Source of the DNA: Cranoglanis bouderius
Taxonomy: Eukaryota; Chordata; Actinopteri; Siluriformes; Cranoglanididae
Length of the DNA stretch: 64,000 nt
NCBI GenBank assembly: GCA_023630585.1
Contig: CM042552.1
Coordinates: 20,816,569-20,880,568 of the forward strand
Direction: 5' to 3'
The notes below the pieces were generated by a model. The model worked only from the letters and a program-made list of their open reading frames with translations. It searched no databases and was not told the origin of the DNA. The position numbers and the translations under genes were made by a program. Below are positions 18,003-29,251 of this stretch, piece after piece (within the stretch, counting starts at the first letter, position 1; each line of letters starts with the position of its first letter).

Positions 18003-21000
18003 CTTGTGTAAAGGTCCAAGTGTACAGAAGACTCCACTGCTGGACTCCAGCTTTCTGCTTCCAAACACACACACTCCACTCTCCGGCCACACACACACAC
18101 CAGTCATCAGACGGCCATCGCACCAAACACACATCCAACACACACCCTCCGTCCAGCGCCTGAAGAGGGCGACAAATACACACTTTCATTTTATACAGCT
18201 GCATTTTCACAACATGCACACTATACTGCAAAGATATACTAAGATTATTTGTAAAGAAATAAAACACTAAGGAGGTGTGCTGGATCTGGAAAATAATAAA
18301 TGGTGGAGTTTCCTTTAACCTTTAAGCACGAGAATGAGGACATTATTACCTTCAGCGTATGAGTTTTCCGGAGAGATCCACAGGGAGGGAGTTCCACGTG
18401 TCGACTCTGAGAATCTCGAGTGTGTGTTTGACTGGTTTTAGTTAAATTCAGAGATAAAGTAGCATCGTTATCTACCCTCTGATTGGCTGAGACACCAGGA
18501 AGTGCGGCGGTCTCGCTGTTTAACACGCTGTCCAGATCTCCACATGGTGACGATTTACTTGTTGGTGTTTGGGAATGAAAATCCAGTTCAGAGATGTTGT
18601 TAAATTCATCAGAGTCTGGAGTCTTCATTTTCAGTGCAGGCTCGTTTGGGCAGCCGTTCTGAGAAAGAGGGGGGTCATTTTGGGAAAGAGGGGGGTTATT
18701 TTGGGAAAAAGGGGGGCCATTTTGGGAAAGAGGGGGACCGTTTTGGGAAAGAGTGGGGTCGTTTTGAGAAAGAGGGGGGTCGTTTTGAGAAAGAGGGGGG
18801 TCTTTTTGAGAAAGAGGGGGGTCGTTTTGAGAAAGAGGGGGGTCGTTTTGAGAAAGAGGGGGGTCATTTTGAGAAAGAGGGGGGTCATTTTGAGAAAGAG
18901 GGGGGTCTTTTTGAGAAAGAGGGGGGTCGTTTTGAGAAAGAGGGGGGTCTTTTTGGGAAAGAGGGGGGTCATTTTGAGAAAGAGGGGAGTTATTTTGAGA
19001 AAGAGGGGGGTCATTTTGAGAAAGAGGGGGGTCGTTTTGAGAAAGAGGGGGGTCGTTTTGAGAAAGAGGGGGGTCGTTTTGAGAAAGAGGGGAGTTATTT
19101 TGAGAAAGAGGGGAGTTATTTTGAGAAAGAGGGGGGTCGTTTTGAGAAAGAGGGGGGTCGTTTTGAGAAAGAGGTGGGTCACTTTGAGAAAGAGGGGGGT
19201 CGTTTTGAGAAAGAGGGGGGTCGTTTTGAGAAAGAGGGGGGTCGTTTTGAGAAAGAGGGGGGTCACTTTGAGAAAGAGGGGGGTCGTTTTGAGAAAGAGG
19301 GGGGTCACTTTGAGAAAGAGGGGGGTCGTTTTGAGAAAGAGGGGGGTCATTTTGAGAAAGAGGGGGGTCATTTTGGGAAAGAGGGGGGTTATTTTGGGAA
19401 AGAGCATAAGTGATGTGATGCTGGTTCTCCGTTTCTGAGCAAATCAGGACCTGGTTTGTCAGTTGGAGAATTTCTGTGTTGTTTTCACGTGAGCTGCTAT
19501 TCACCTGCGTCACTCTGTTTTCATCAGAAACGTTACAACCTTCTATCTCCACTCCAGCGTTTATCAAGACGTTTCTCTGCAGTTCAGGTGTTTCACCCTC
19601 CATGTTAGAAAGGTCAGAACTATAACACCTGCTGTAAGAATGCTCAGAGACACCACACCCCTGTATCTGCACTTTAGGGCTTACTGAACCGTCGGTGGTT
19701 TCTTCGTTCTCGTTTTCAGGTGTTCCGTTATTCACCTCAGCCTCAGGTTGTTCAGAAGAGAAGAGGAAAGGCGTGAGCTCTGAGGAAGGGGATGCGATTA
19801 ACACGTTAGGGGTCGCACCCAACGAGATGAGAGAAGTATTGTGATCAATCTGGGTGTGTGAGGTCAGGGACATGCTAAGATTTAGCATTAAACTCCTGCT
19901 AGCTGTGAGCGTGTGAGGATCATCTGGGTTGATCTGCCGTGTGTGCTTTTCATCTTCTCCGTCGTGGTGCATTTCTGCTTGGGTTGTGAAAGATCTACAC
20001 GAAAGATCATCAGTTTCTCGCAGCTTATCGAGGGTCTGGCTCGTGATCTCACGTTCCGATTGGTTGGCGTTCCCCGTCTCCGCCCGCCGTCGCTCAGTAA
20101 ACATTAAAGGAAGACTACTTTCTAAAGAAGCACTGTGCAGTAAAGGGTTAACTTCCTCATTTTCTACCTGTCCACCTTCGGAAGTATTCGCACTCCCGTT
20201 CTTTCTGAAGCACGCGCTGCACGCGGACGATTGGACGTTTGAGGAGGAGCAAAGCCGCTCCAGTTTCAGCTGGCCAAACTCGTCGTCCGGCAGGTGGAAA
20301 TCCTGCACGTCGAATATCGTCTGCAGACGGCTGAGGTTTCGGACACGCTTCGCTCTCAGAGCCTGAGTGAGAGACGTTAATGAAGGCAGAAGATGTGAGG
20401 AATCTGGAAATAAAGCACACAAACACTCATTTACACAACATGTGCACAATTAAGGATACAGAAACACTTTATTTTTCACTGTGAGTATGAGTACTTGTTT
20501 TTATGTCAGCTTTTTAAAAAAAAAAAATTAACATTTTTCAGAAATGTAATTGCCATTTTAAAAATAAATACGTTAATAAAGTTATTTAAAAAAAAAAAGA
20601 TACCCGTGATATCGTGATACTGGTGATTTTGTAGTGTTAATCCTTAAATTGATTTCAGAATGCAATAATTAATTATATTAGACATTAAAATTACGTTTTT
20701 ACTTTTAAATAAATAAATAAATAAATCGACGTCCATTTTGCTGGAAGTTTCTCATCAAAACAAAATATCGTGATACGTGTTGTGTATCGTAGAAATGTCT
20801 TCAGGTGTCGTGATGTGATATTGTGGTCATATCGTCCACCCTTATTGTGTATCATACCTGTCATACAAAAAAATAATAATAATACAAATGATTAAAATAT
20901 ATAAATATTATATATAAAGACTTTTAAAGAGGTTACCGTTAATGCTTGCAGGGATTTGAGAGCGAGACACGCCAGCCCGTCCTCGCCTCTTCCTGAAAAT

Positions 21001-22191
21001 CGGATACACTTCTGGCGAGAGCTCACAGCTGAGGTGGAGCTGGGAATCCGGAGCAGGGTCTGAGCTCGGTTTGGGCGACGGGATCGCCTCGGACTCGTCC
21101 CGTGGAAGGGAAGACGGAGATTGGAGGAGGGACTCGGACTGACCGGACGAATCGGACTCGCGCGCTCTCCCGCGTCCTCGCCGTCCTCGCCGTCCTCTCG
21201 GACCTCGTTTTCTACATCCGTTTTTTTCAGGAGGTTTTTCAGACGAGGGTTGTGAGGTAACGCGACCTCTGCTTGACCTTCGTCTGCCCCGCCCGTTCGA
21301 GAGCTGGCTCTGGATTACGGCGTTCAGATCCAATGAGCTGTGAGCCGACGCCATTCGCCTGGTGGTACGAACGTAATACTCAACAGGAAATGGCAAACCT
21401 TCGACTAAGGTGCAGGAAGTTAAAAAATCGGCGCTTCCTGGACTTTTCTCCTCCGCATCATTAACGATCCCAGAGCAGGACTGACTCCATGCTTCATTGG
21501 ATGGGTTGGAATGATCACCGGAGTTGGAACGATAGGAGGTTGACGGGGAATCTCTGAGAGCTGATTGGTCAGCAGGAGGGTCGTGAACTCCTAACAGCTT
21601 CGTTAGACGTGATTGGTCGACGGAGGAATTCTCCGCTGCTGATTGGAGAATCACTGGTGTCAAATTTTCTTCGTTTTTCTTCAATCCATCCTTCAACGTT
21701 TCAGTCTTCTCTCTATTCTCCTCCTTCCTTTCCTCTTCCGTCCGTCCTCTCACCACGTCCTTATCCTTCTCCTCACCGGTCTGCTCCAGCTCGCTCTCCG
21801 TCTCTCCTCGCTCCTCCCTCCACATCTCCTCCGCTCCCTCTCTCGTCTTTTCCTGACTCTCTTCGGTATCAGACTCTCTCTCCCTGGTCTGCAGACGCAG
21901 ACGGCTGCGCTTGGAACGGAGACGGTGAGTTCGAGACGGGCTTCGTTTACGCGTCAGGGTGGAAAACGGGGAGGCGTCGGGAAGATGGAAACGAACCTTG
22001 GCTGAGGGGGGAAAAAAACACACATGCAAGTAGCCATCATCATCATCATCATCATCATCCTCAAATATGAATCATTAATAAAATATGTATGGAAACAGAT
22101 TTCTGGAATTTTCTTGACTGAGGGAAAAGAAAGATCAAGCTTGAAAAATTAACATATCGGTTATAAGAATTAGCATATTATACTGTATATT

Positions 22192-22231
<40 letters not shown>

Positions 22232-23112
22232 AGACAGAGAGAGAGAGATCTTCTCTATAATGATTCATTACATTTAATAGGAGTTATTTGAGGACACTTA
22301 ATCGTGTCTGAAGGAACATTCCGGTTAGAAAGCTCCTCCGGGGAAGAAGAAGAGCTCTGTTCCAATATGGCTGACGTGTTGATGTGTAGCAGCCGGTTTT
22401 GCTCTGTGATCGTGTTCTGGACATGCTTACGTACCGCCTCCCACCGCTCAGCACGCTAACACACAAACACAACACACAATTACGCACACGTATACACGTA
22501 GCTTAACACATCTTCAGTAAGCGCTTTATCCTGGCCAGGGTCACTCTGGAGCCGGAGTCAATCCCGGGAATACAGAGTGTGAGGCGGGAATACACCCGGG
22601 ACGGAACGCCAGTCCATCACAGGCCACCGTACACACTCGTACACACTCGTACACACTCGTACCTTTAATATGAGATTAAATGAGTTAAGATCTACGACTG
22701 GACAACCATGAGGTTTTATTTTTATGCGATACAGTTCCACAACACCACACGTGCCTGTAATTTCTGTGCCGTTCTCTCGTACTCTTTCTGCAGCAGCTCC
22801 AGTCGCCTCTTCAGCTGTAAGAAAATATAAATAATAAATAATAATAATAAACACGGTGCACTGAAGCCAATACAACTGATGAGTCAATACGTCTGTATAT
22901 AATACACTGACCAGGACATTTACCTTAATATTACTTTTCAATAATGTAGTTTTTATTCTGTATACCAATCAGTCACCCCAAACCCAGAGTCATAACATAT
23001 ATATTTATACATTATATACTATAAAACCACGTGTCACAATTATTGGCACCTCGATGGACTTTGTTCATAAGGATTTCTACATGTGCCAATACTTCTCACA
23101 TGTGGTGTTATT

Positions 23113-23201
<89 letters not shown>

Positions 23202-23639
23202 CAATAAGGGTTTTTACTTATTTTCTTAGAAATGTATATTATATAATGAGTATTAACGGATTATTAGGTTGCATGTAAACACCTAGTGAGTCAGATCATT
23301 TGGCTCAGATCAACAATAAGAACCGATTCTTTCAGCTGTTTTTTTTCTCTCTCTAAATCGTACAAAGTTGGTGTGGTTTTTATTGTTTATATATCATAAT
23401 TATACACCTCTGCCTTATTATAGCTGACATTGTTCCATGAAATCTTACTCTACAGTCATCGACTCTCAGAATTCACCCAAAAGAGTCATTTTTGGAGTCA
23501 AGAGTCGCGAATGAATCACCACTACTGTCAGAATCTTCAGACAAGAAAAAAAAGAATAAGAAGAAACTATTTATCTTATTACACATTTTAAAACACTTAC
23601 TTCTTCTTTATCTTGGCTCGTGAGATTTTCCTCAGACAT
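14304..23639 (-). CDS. palb2: Partner and localizer of BRCA2
   Basis: Twelve coding exons join in phase: 23639-23601, 22814-22755, 22455-22272, 22001-20937, 20403-18350, 18159-18004, 17767-17685, 17139-16978, 16676-16560, 15457-15370, 15012-14867, 14538-14304. The product is 1462 residues (human 1186). PALB2 links BRCA1 to BRCA2 and loads RAD51 during homologous recombination in the nucleus. Exon 2 starts the BRCA1-binding coiled coil (LKRRLELLQKEYERTAQKLQ). Exon 4 carries FPVEYYVRTTRRM, matching the conserved chromatin-association motif region, followed by basic RGRR/RGRG tracts. Exon 5 contains the conserved FHLPDDEFGQLKLERL stretch. Exons 6-12 (residues about 1135-1462) form the C-terminal WD40 propeller that binds BRCA2. 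The excess length comes mainly from a Ser-Gln minisatellite at residues about 780-1032. The intron after exon 2 has a GC donor, and the intron between exons 9 and 10 hosts a Tc1 element. Confidence 0.94.
15550..16296 (-). mobile_element. Internally deleted Tc1/mariner element in palb2 intron 9
   Basis: The element is about 747 bp and is flanked by TA on both sides. Terminal inverted repeats begin CAGTATCTCACAAAA and extend for roughly 95 bp with few mismatches. Between them, on the minus strand, is the C-terminal half of a Tc1 transposase, with the words HDNDPKHTSK (second catalytic Asp region) and SPDLNPIEHLWG (catalytic Glu region). The DNA-binding domain and first catalytic Asp are absent, so this copy cannot be autonomous. 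It has the same orientation as palb2. Confidence 0.9.
16297..16347. repeat. (AT)n next to the Tc1 element
   Basis: A TA run starts at the TA target site on the right side of the Tc1 element and probably grew from it. Confidence 0.9.
16694..16757. repeat. (TG)n in palb2 intron 8
   Basis: About 60 bp of TG followed by (AG)n to 16775. In the sense direction it is (AC)n shortly before the exon 9 acceptor. Confidence 0.95.
17425..17681. repeat. TG/TCTG low-complexity block in palb2 intron 7
   Basis: TG runs at 17435-17462 and 17630-17681 flank a TGTCTG-rich stretch. All nearby open frames here are repeat artefacts. Confidence 0.93.
18655..19407 (-). repeat. In-frame 21-bp minisatellite in palb2 exon 5
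   Basis: About 36 tandem copies of a 21-bp unit encode the heptad PPLSQND with variants SD, KD, NN and NG. A further partial first unit reads ALSQNN, so about 37 Ser-Gln pairs lie in a row. Every copy keeps 21 bp, so the palb2 frame is never broken, and as a side effect other frames are also open. On the plus strand each unit holds a run of four to six G, so that strand is rich in regularly spaced G-runs. Copies differ mainly by point changes, which argues against a simple assembly artefact. Confidence 0.95.
22505..22645. repeat. Fish-type dispersed repeat, copy 1 (palb2 intron 2)
   Basis: The stretch has the words TATCCTGGCCAGGGTCAC, CGGAGTCAATCCCGGGAAT, GGCGGGAATACACC and CCAGTCCATCACAGG. 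The same words, in the same order, recur at 53035-53130. It then ends in three copies of a 10-bp unit, GTACACACTC. It is probably a SINE-like or retroposon-tail repeat common in teleosts. Confidence 0.65.
23118..23199. repeat. (AT)n microsatellite in palb2 intron 1
   Basis: An uninterrupted AT dinucleotide run of about 80 bp. Confidence 0.95.
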
Positions 23640-25244
23640 TCTGACTATTTCTCCTGTAATGGACATAAAGTTTAAGAATTTAAGGAAAAAAAGAAGTGTA
23701 ACCGATATAGCTTTCCTTCTGAGCTACGTCCCAAATTAATTCCCTGTTGGACATCTAGTGCCCTACACAGAGCCCTAAATACTATCACTACATACCCTAT
23801 GTAGCGCACTTACAAAGGGAACACGGCGCTATTCAGGACTCGACCATAGTTGAGGCATTAACAAGATTTACTTTACAAGCTAACAGCTAACGACAGGTTT
23901 TAAAGCGTAGCGCGAAAGAAAACCAGGCAAATACCAGGCTGGAAAAAGTTGTCCTGCCTAAGTGGAATCATGACACGTTGGATAAAAATGACAGTTATAA
24001 TTCAGTGAAGAACAATATTGAAAATCTGTGAAGTCGATAAACATCTTCACGGACAGCCATGACAAATTTCCCGCGACTGGAGACTTTTGGCAGGCAAAAG
24101 TAATCGATAACTAGATGTTGAGAAGATGTTGTGTGGAAAATTGTTGCTAATAAGGCTCATTTTCGATGAATAGCTATTGTATAACAAATATATGTTTGTA
24201 TTTATATATATTTTATGCCCTATTATGTCGGTTAAATTCTGGAATGTAATGGAAGTCATCATGCTCGATGCATGATGTCTGATGTAGTGATCTGGTTTAT
24301 CACTGTGAACTATGAACTCCATTTTGTGCTAAAAAAAAAAAATAATAAGAATAATTTAAAAGGGAAAATTTCTTAATTTTATCTTTTCCTTCAGATTTAA
24401 TTTAGTTATTTGGTTAGATAACAAATTAAATAAGTTTCAATCAAAACTTGTTTATTCAGTAATAGCATCTCCTCAGTAGTAGCATCTCCTCAGTAGTAGC
24501 ATCTCCTCAGTAGTAGACCTAATGTAAATCATACAGATAAATGTATAAAAGTATCACAGGAAAACATGCAAACATTCCTGTGAAGTTCCTTTCAAAGTCA
24601 GATCACATTTCCAAACAAAACATGTTTAAGGAAAAATGACAGACTCTGGTAACTGTTGAACCGCATGGCTTAATAAACCAGTTTAGTCAAAGAATTAAAA
24701 CTGCACAACGTCCTTATAGTAAACGAAGCCGATCAGCTCAGACATGTCTGGAATCTAACGTTTACTTCTGAAATGATGCCCTGGAGCTGTGATGCTGAGG
24801 AACTTATCAAAAGGAAGGGAAGACAGACGCAGGTTGAGCGTCATAGCTAAATTATCACACACTCTTCACACACAAAAAGTCTTTAAAAAGTCCATTTTGG
24901 ACTATAATTCAAATAATAAGGCATAATTCCATGGAGTTTGGAAGATGAAAAAGTATTTGAATATCAATATCATATATATATTTGAGTTATTCACACATTA
25001 CCTTCAATAAAATGTTTTTTTTCAGTGCTGTGTTCAATAAATTTATATTTTTGCCTTTCATTTTTGAACTGGGGTAAGAGTTCCCTTTAAAAAAACATAT
25101 CTCATAATAATGGCAAGAATGTGTCCCATACTTATTTGACCTAGACTAGATCTAGATTAATAACATTGGTACTAGTGAATTCCCTTCCTTTAAATTTAAT
25201 CAAACTGCTAAAAAAATAATAATTCGCAGTGTCTTTTCCAAAAA

Positions 25245-25278
<34 letters not shown>

Positions 25279-25482
25279 AACACTGGATCATGGTGACATT
25301 TGTGGAGGATGTGAGGGTACAAACTGTTTTTACGTCATGGCACAGGGACACTTGTTGTCATGGCAAGCGGGTGTACGAGAGGACGTCTCATCTGAACCGT
25401 AATCCCCGGGGATTAAACAACACAGGGTCGGTGTGACTGTTCCATTCTGCTCAACCTTTCCAGTCAATTGATACCCGTCATG

Positions 25483-25516
<34 letters not shown>

Positions 25517-25854
25517 TACACTTCCTCATAAATATTCTAATTCACCACAGTCGAGTCAGATGGTGAAGATTTTCCAGAAGTTTTCTTATTTCTAGTACAG
25601 AATTGATCCCTTATTGATGAGCTGATGAATTGAATCAATGTCTCAGACAGGGTACAATACTAAACTCTCAATCAATATCCTATTTTCTTAGGGGGAAAGT
25701 GTCTAAGGACAAAGGAACTACACTTTACACTGCGTTTGTTTGTTTGTTTATTTATTTATCATGAACCTCAAGATAGAAAAATGTACGTGATAACAGGAAC
25801 CTATTTGTTTTTACAGATGACACACCACATTAGATGTAATCATAAATGGATTGT

Positions 25855-25957
25855 GTGTGTTCTCCCTGTGCTTCAGGGGTTTCCTCCGGGTACTCCGGTT
25901 TTCTCCCCCAGTCCAAAGACATGCATTGCAGGCTGATTGGCATTTCCAAATTGTCCG

Positions 25958-26022
<65 letters not shown>

Positions 26023-26112
26023 TGTGATTGTGCCCTGCAGTGGGTTGGCACCCCATCCAGGGTGTCCTGGATGTGTAGGATAAACGGTACAGAAAATGGC
26101 TGGATGGATGAT
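25855..26112 (+). repeat. Fish-type dispersed repeat with internal (TG)n
   Basis: The words GGGTTTCCTCCGGGTACTCC, CCCAGTCCAAAGACATGCAT, GCCCTGCAGTGGGTTGGCAC and GTGTAGGATAAACGGTACAG form a pattern that I know from many teleost genomes as a high-copy interspersed repeat. A (TG)n run at about 25961-26019 sits inside it, and it ends in GGATGGATGA. The exact family name is not certain. Confidence 0.7.
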
Positions 26113-26358
26113 TAATGAGTGTTTTATTCCTTACTCATCAAAAATGAATGCAATCTTTTTAATACATAGAGAACTGCGCGTCACAGGAAACGGTTCTTGC
26201 TCACTTCCTGTTAACCTTTTACACCTCTGATGTCAGGTATGAAGCTGAGATTTGCCATCTGACAGAGTTCTCTGGGAAAACAGAGCAATTTTTAAAATAA
26301 TTTTATTCCAATATTGATTTGTCCCCCCACAAATGCTGTATGAACGATGGAATATATG

Positions 26359-26385
26359 CAGTGTGTGTGTGTGCGTGTGTGTGTG

Positions 26386-26432
<47 letters not shown>
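26359..26432. repeat. (TG)n microsatellite with GCGTG interruptions
   Basis: About 70 bp of TG repeat with CG interruptions near 26372 and 26392. Confidence 0.9.
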
Positions 26433-26434
<2 letters not shown>

Positions 26435-28392
26435 TAAATACACACTTGCATGAGCAGATAAACAGAACCAAATTTGGCTTGTATTGTGTTGTTGCTCCGC
26501 GGATGGAGAGGACAGAGGTGTATTCAGGTTACTCCGCGTTGCCATGACAACAGTTAGCTGCATTTTTTGAATATTAATCGAATCCTAACGCTTCTCTGTA
26601 CCGATGCAATGGGAAAGAAAGAACATGTTCAATATAGTGAGTTCAAATACTCAGTATAGTTGATCTTTATAGCAATATTTATGTAAAAATGCATGTAGAA
26701 ATACAGAATGGCTTCCCTGCATGTGGAAGTGTAATAAAAGTGTAATAATAGTCTTATTGTTTATTGTGCTTTTATACCTCCACTCAGAAAGATGTAAACT
26801 GTATGATTATTAAATTAATTAAATTATTAAATGAAGTGATAGGTCTATTAAAAGAAAAAAAAACAAACAAACAGATTTTTATAATTTGCCTGTAACTAAA
26901 TGGCAGAGTTTGCTTTCCTGATTGCGGAGAACTGAATGTTATTGCTTGAGTAGTTTAGTGATATCTGGCTAAAATAGATAGTGTCTTAATTATATTAACT
27001 ACTGAACAATATTATTATTATTATTATTAGTAGTAGTAGTAGTAGTAGTAGTGATGGTTGGTGGTGATATTAGACGTGAAGCTGAAATCTAAAAATAATC
27101 AGCAAATAACTGCTAAAAATGAACCCTTTATAATGTCTTATAATAAACTGCCATCACATTTACACTTCGACTATAAAGACTAAATCATCACAGTGGGTTG
27201 CTATTTAACTCTCAGGTCCACCATGGAGACAGGCTGTTGTTGATGTGAGAGGGGCATATCTGGATGCGTGAAACGGTTTCTGTCCACGCACAATCGTGAT
27301 ACGTTGATTAATTTATTCATTCATGAATTCATCAGTAAGAGCCTCTCGACCTTTCTCCCACTGAAGACAGAGCGAGAGGGACGTGCAGAGAGACACGCTG
27401 GCACCGATGCTGTTGTTTTGTTCTCATGTGCGAGTCAAAAAAAGTGGATTTTTGCTCATTTAAAAAAAAAATATCTGATCCTTGTTCTGAGTGCATGCAG
27501 CGCAATGAGATATCTTAAATAACACATGCAACCTCAAAAATGTTTGTGTGGTTTATGGCTTTGAGATTTTAAAAACCCTAAATACAATTTTCAAAAGTGC
27601 AGGTCAAAGGTGAAGGGTCCGGGATTCCCAGGGAAAAGCAGACGCTTTCAGAGCACTCGGGCAAAGCTTGCACTCAATGTTCTACTCAAATAATGTTTTG
27701 TTGTTGTTGTTTTTTTTTTACACTGATGCTAGTTAAACATTTGATGCTAACATTCTAGTTAGGCTACGCTGCAAAGTTAGCTGTTTAACAGGAATTTCAG
27801 TAGGACATAAGCTCTATAGATGCACTCACGTCATGACCAGTCTGCTGTGGTAACGGTCGACTGTGAGTCTGGGAATCTCAGACGCTTCACCTCTCACCTA
27901 ATTCACATAAACTCTAGAACCTGTTTTAAAGGTGAATTTGACCCCTAGTGTGTTCAGAACATGAAAAAAACACTGGCAAAAGTGTGAACATGACAGAAAG
28001 AAAATATTTATTTATTATGACATGTTTATCATTTAGAATTGATATTCAAATACTTCTGTCAGCGCCCGTGCTCCATGAAATAAAATACGGTCAGCTGAAT
28101 AAAGTAAAGGAAAATGTAAACAGTGCATATCACATTTAATCTTTGGCAGTTGATTGCTGATAGTATAATTTTTTTAAAATGAATTTACATTTAAGAATGC
28201 AAATGAGGCTTTGTATAATTAAATATGCATACATTTGCATATTTAATAAAAACAAAAATCTAGGATCTAGGTTTTATTGTCACTGTTATAAAAAAAAAAT
28301 ATTTAATGTAATTTAAATTTCAATATAAAATTATAAATTATATTTCTAAAATATAAAGAAGCCTCTGTGCTCGATTCACCTAGCTACAGGTG

Positions 28393-28463
28393 TGACGTCA
28401 TCAACCCCAGGCCCCCTATTGGCCCCCGCTGTACACGCGGAGACTGTTGGGTTAATATATAAG
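28393..28463 (+). promoter_or_regulatory. CRE, inverted CCAAT and TATA box of the RASD-like gene
   Basis: A full palindromic cAMP response element TGACGTCA is at 28393-28400, an inverted CCAAT (ATTGG) at 28418-28422 and a TATA box TATATAAG at 28456-28463. A start of transcription near 28487 would give a 5' UTR of about 120 bases before the ATG at 28610. Spacing is that of a compact inducible vertebrate promoter. Function is inferred from the words alone. Confidence 0.7.
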
Positions 28464-28609
28464 GCGCGAGAGCGCTTCTCTGTAGCGCCCCAAAGTCTCT
28501 GGTGCGCGTGAGCGTGCCTTTGCTGGTCAGTCACCGCGCACGTACACACCAAAGTGTGACGCAAGATCGCAGCACCTGGTGTTCACCCAGTGCACGGCGT
28601 CTCGGCGTG

Positions 28610-29251
28610 ATGGCGTCATCGTCGCTGTCGGTCCCGGAGCGGCGCACGGCGCGGATCGTGTTCTTGGGCGCCGCCGGCGTGGGAAAGACGGCGCTGATCG
28701 CGCGCTTCCTGCACGACCGCTTTGAGCCGCGGCACGCGCGCACCGTGGAGGAGCTGCACGCGCTTGAGTGCGACCTGGACGGCGCCGCGCGCCTGCGCCT
28801 GGAGATCCTGGACACGAGCGGCAGCTACGCGTTCCCGGCCATGCGCGCGCTGCGCATTCGCACCGGCGACGCCTTCGCGCTCGTGTACGCGGCGCGCGAT
28901 CGCGGCTCGCTCGAGGAGGCGCGGCGCCTGCGCGACGAGATCCTCGAGATCAAGGGCGACGCGTTCGACGCCATCACCGTGGTGGAGAGCAAAGCGGACC
29001 TGGCGAGCCGCAGCCGCGCCGAGAGCGCGCGCGCCATGCGCGCCGTGGAGGAGGAGTGGCGCGCGGGGTTCGTGAGCGCGTCCGCGCGCACCGGCGAGAA
29101 CGTCGCCGCGGTGTTCCGAGAGCTGCTCGCGCGAGCCGATCTGCCCAGCCGCGTGAGCCCGGCGCTGCGCAGGCGCAGACAGATGTGCGCGAGGGACTGT
29201 GGCGATGAGAAAACGAAAAGGAGAAAAAACAACAGCTGCGTTCTGTCTTAG
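28610..29251 (+). CDS. Ras-family small GTPase, RASD/Dexras-like
   Basis: A single exon encodes 213 residues. I chose the ATG at 28610 because the open frame to its left has no other in-frame ATG. Motifs: P-loop GAAGVGKT (20-27), switch I region RTVEELH (44-50), DTSG (68-71), the base-binding motif altered to SKAD (127-130) where NKxD is usual, SASA (156-159), a basic tail, and a CAAX box CVLS (210-213) for prenylation and membrane attachment. LDTSG, FPAMR and SPALRR resemble RASD1/RASD2 (Dexras1/Rhes) more than classical Ras, but the long RASD C-terminal extension is absent. Coding DNA is very GC-rich compared with the AT-rich flanks, which fits an intronless gene in a CpG island or an old retrocopy. 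Position 72 is Ser where Ras has catalytic Gln61. I do not assign a symbol. Confidence 0.85.
   Translation: MASSSLSVPERRTARIVFLGAAGVGKTALIARFLHDRFEPRHARTVEELHALECDLDGAARLRLEILDTSGSYAFPAMRALRIRTGDAFALVYAARDRGSLEEARRLRDEILEIKGDAFDAITVVESKADLASRSRAESARAMRAVEEEWRAGFVSASARTGENVAAVFRELLARADLPSRVSPALRRRRQMCARDCGDEKTKRRKNNSCVLS

Larger units (their letters stand above)
23640..28392. other. Intergenic region between palb2 and the RASD-like gene
   Basis: No coding exon could be supported on either strand. The palb2 promoter should lie just right of 23640; a GCGCGAAA E2F-like word is at 23911-23918. The rest is AT-rich, with an 18-bp triplicate at 24468-24515, (CA)n at 25246-25275 and 25487-25513, a SINE-like repeat at 25855-26110 and long TG tracts. 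DCTN5, the human neighbour of PALB2, is not recognisable. Confidence 0.55.

Noticed and set aside
18655..19407. Possible CRISPR-like array
   Set aside because: Units are contiguous without unique spacers and lie in a vertebrate coding exon.
18569..19438. Long open frames on the plus strand and in other frames across the palb2 array
   Set aside because: A 21-bp unit without stop words leaves several frames open. Only the minus-strand frame joins to conserved PALB2 exons.
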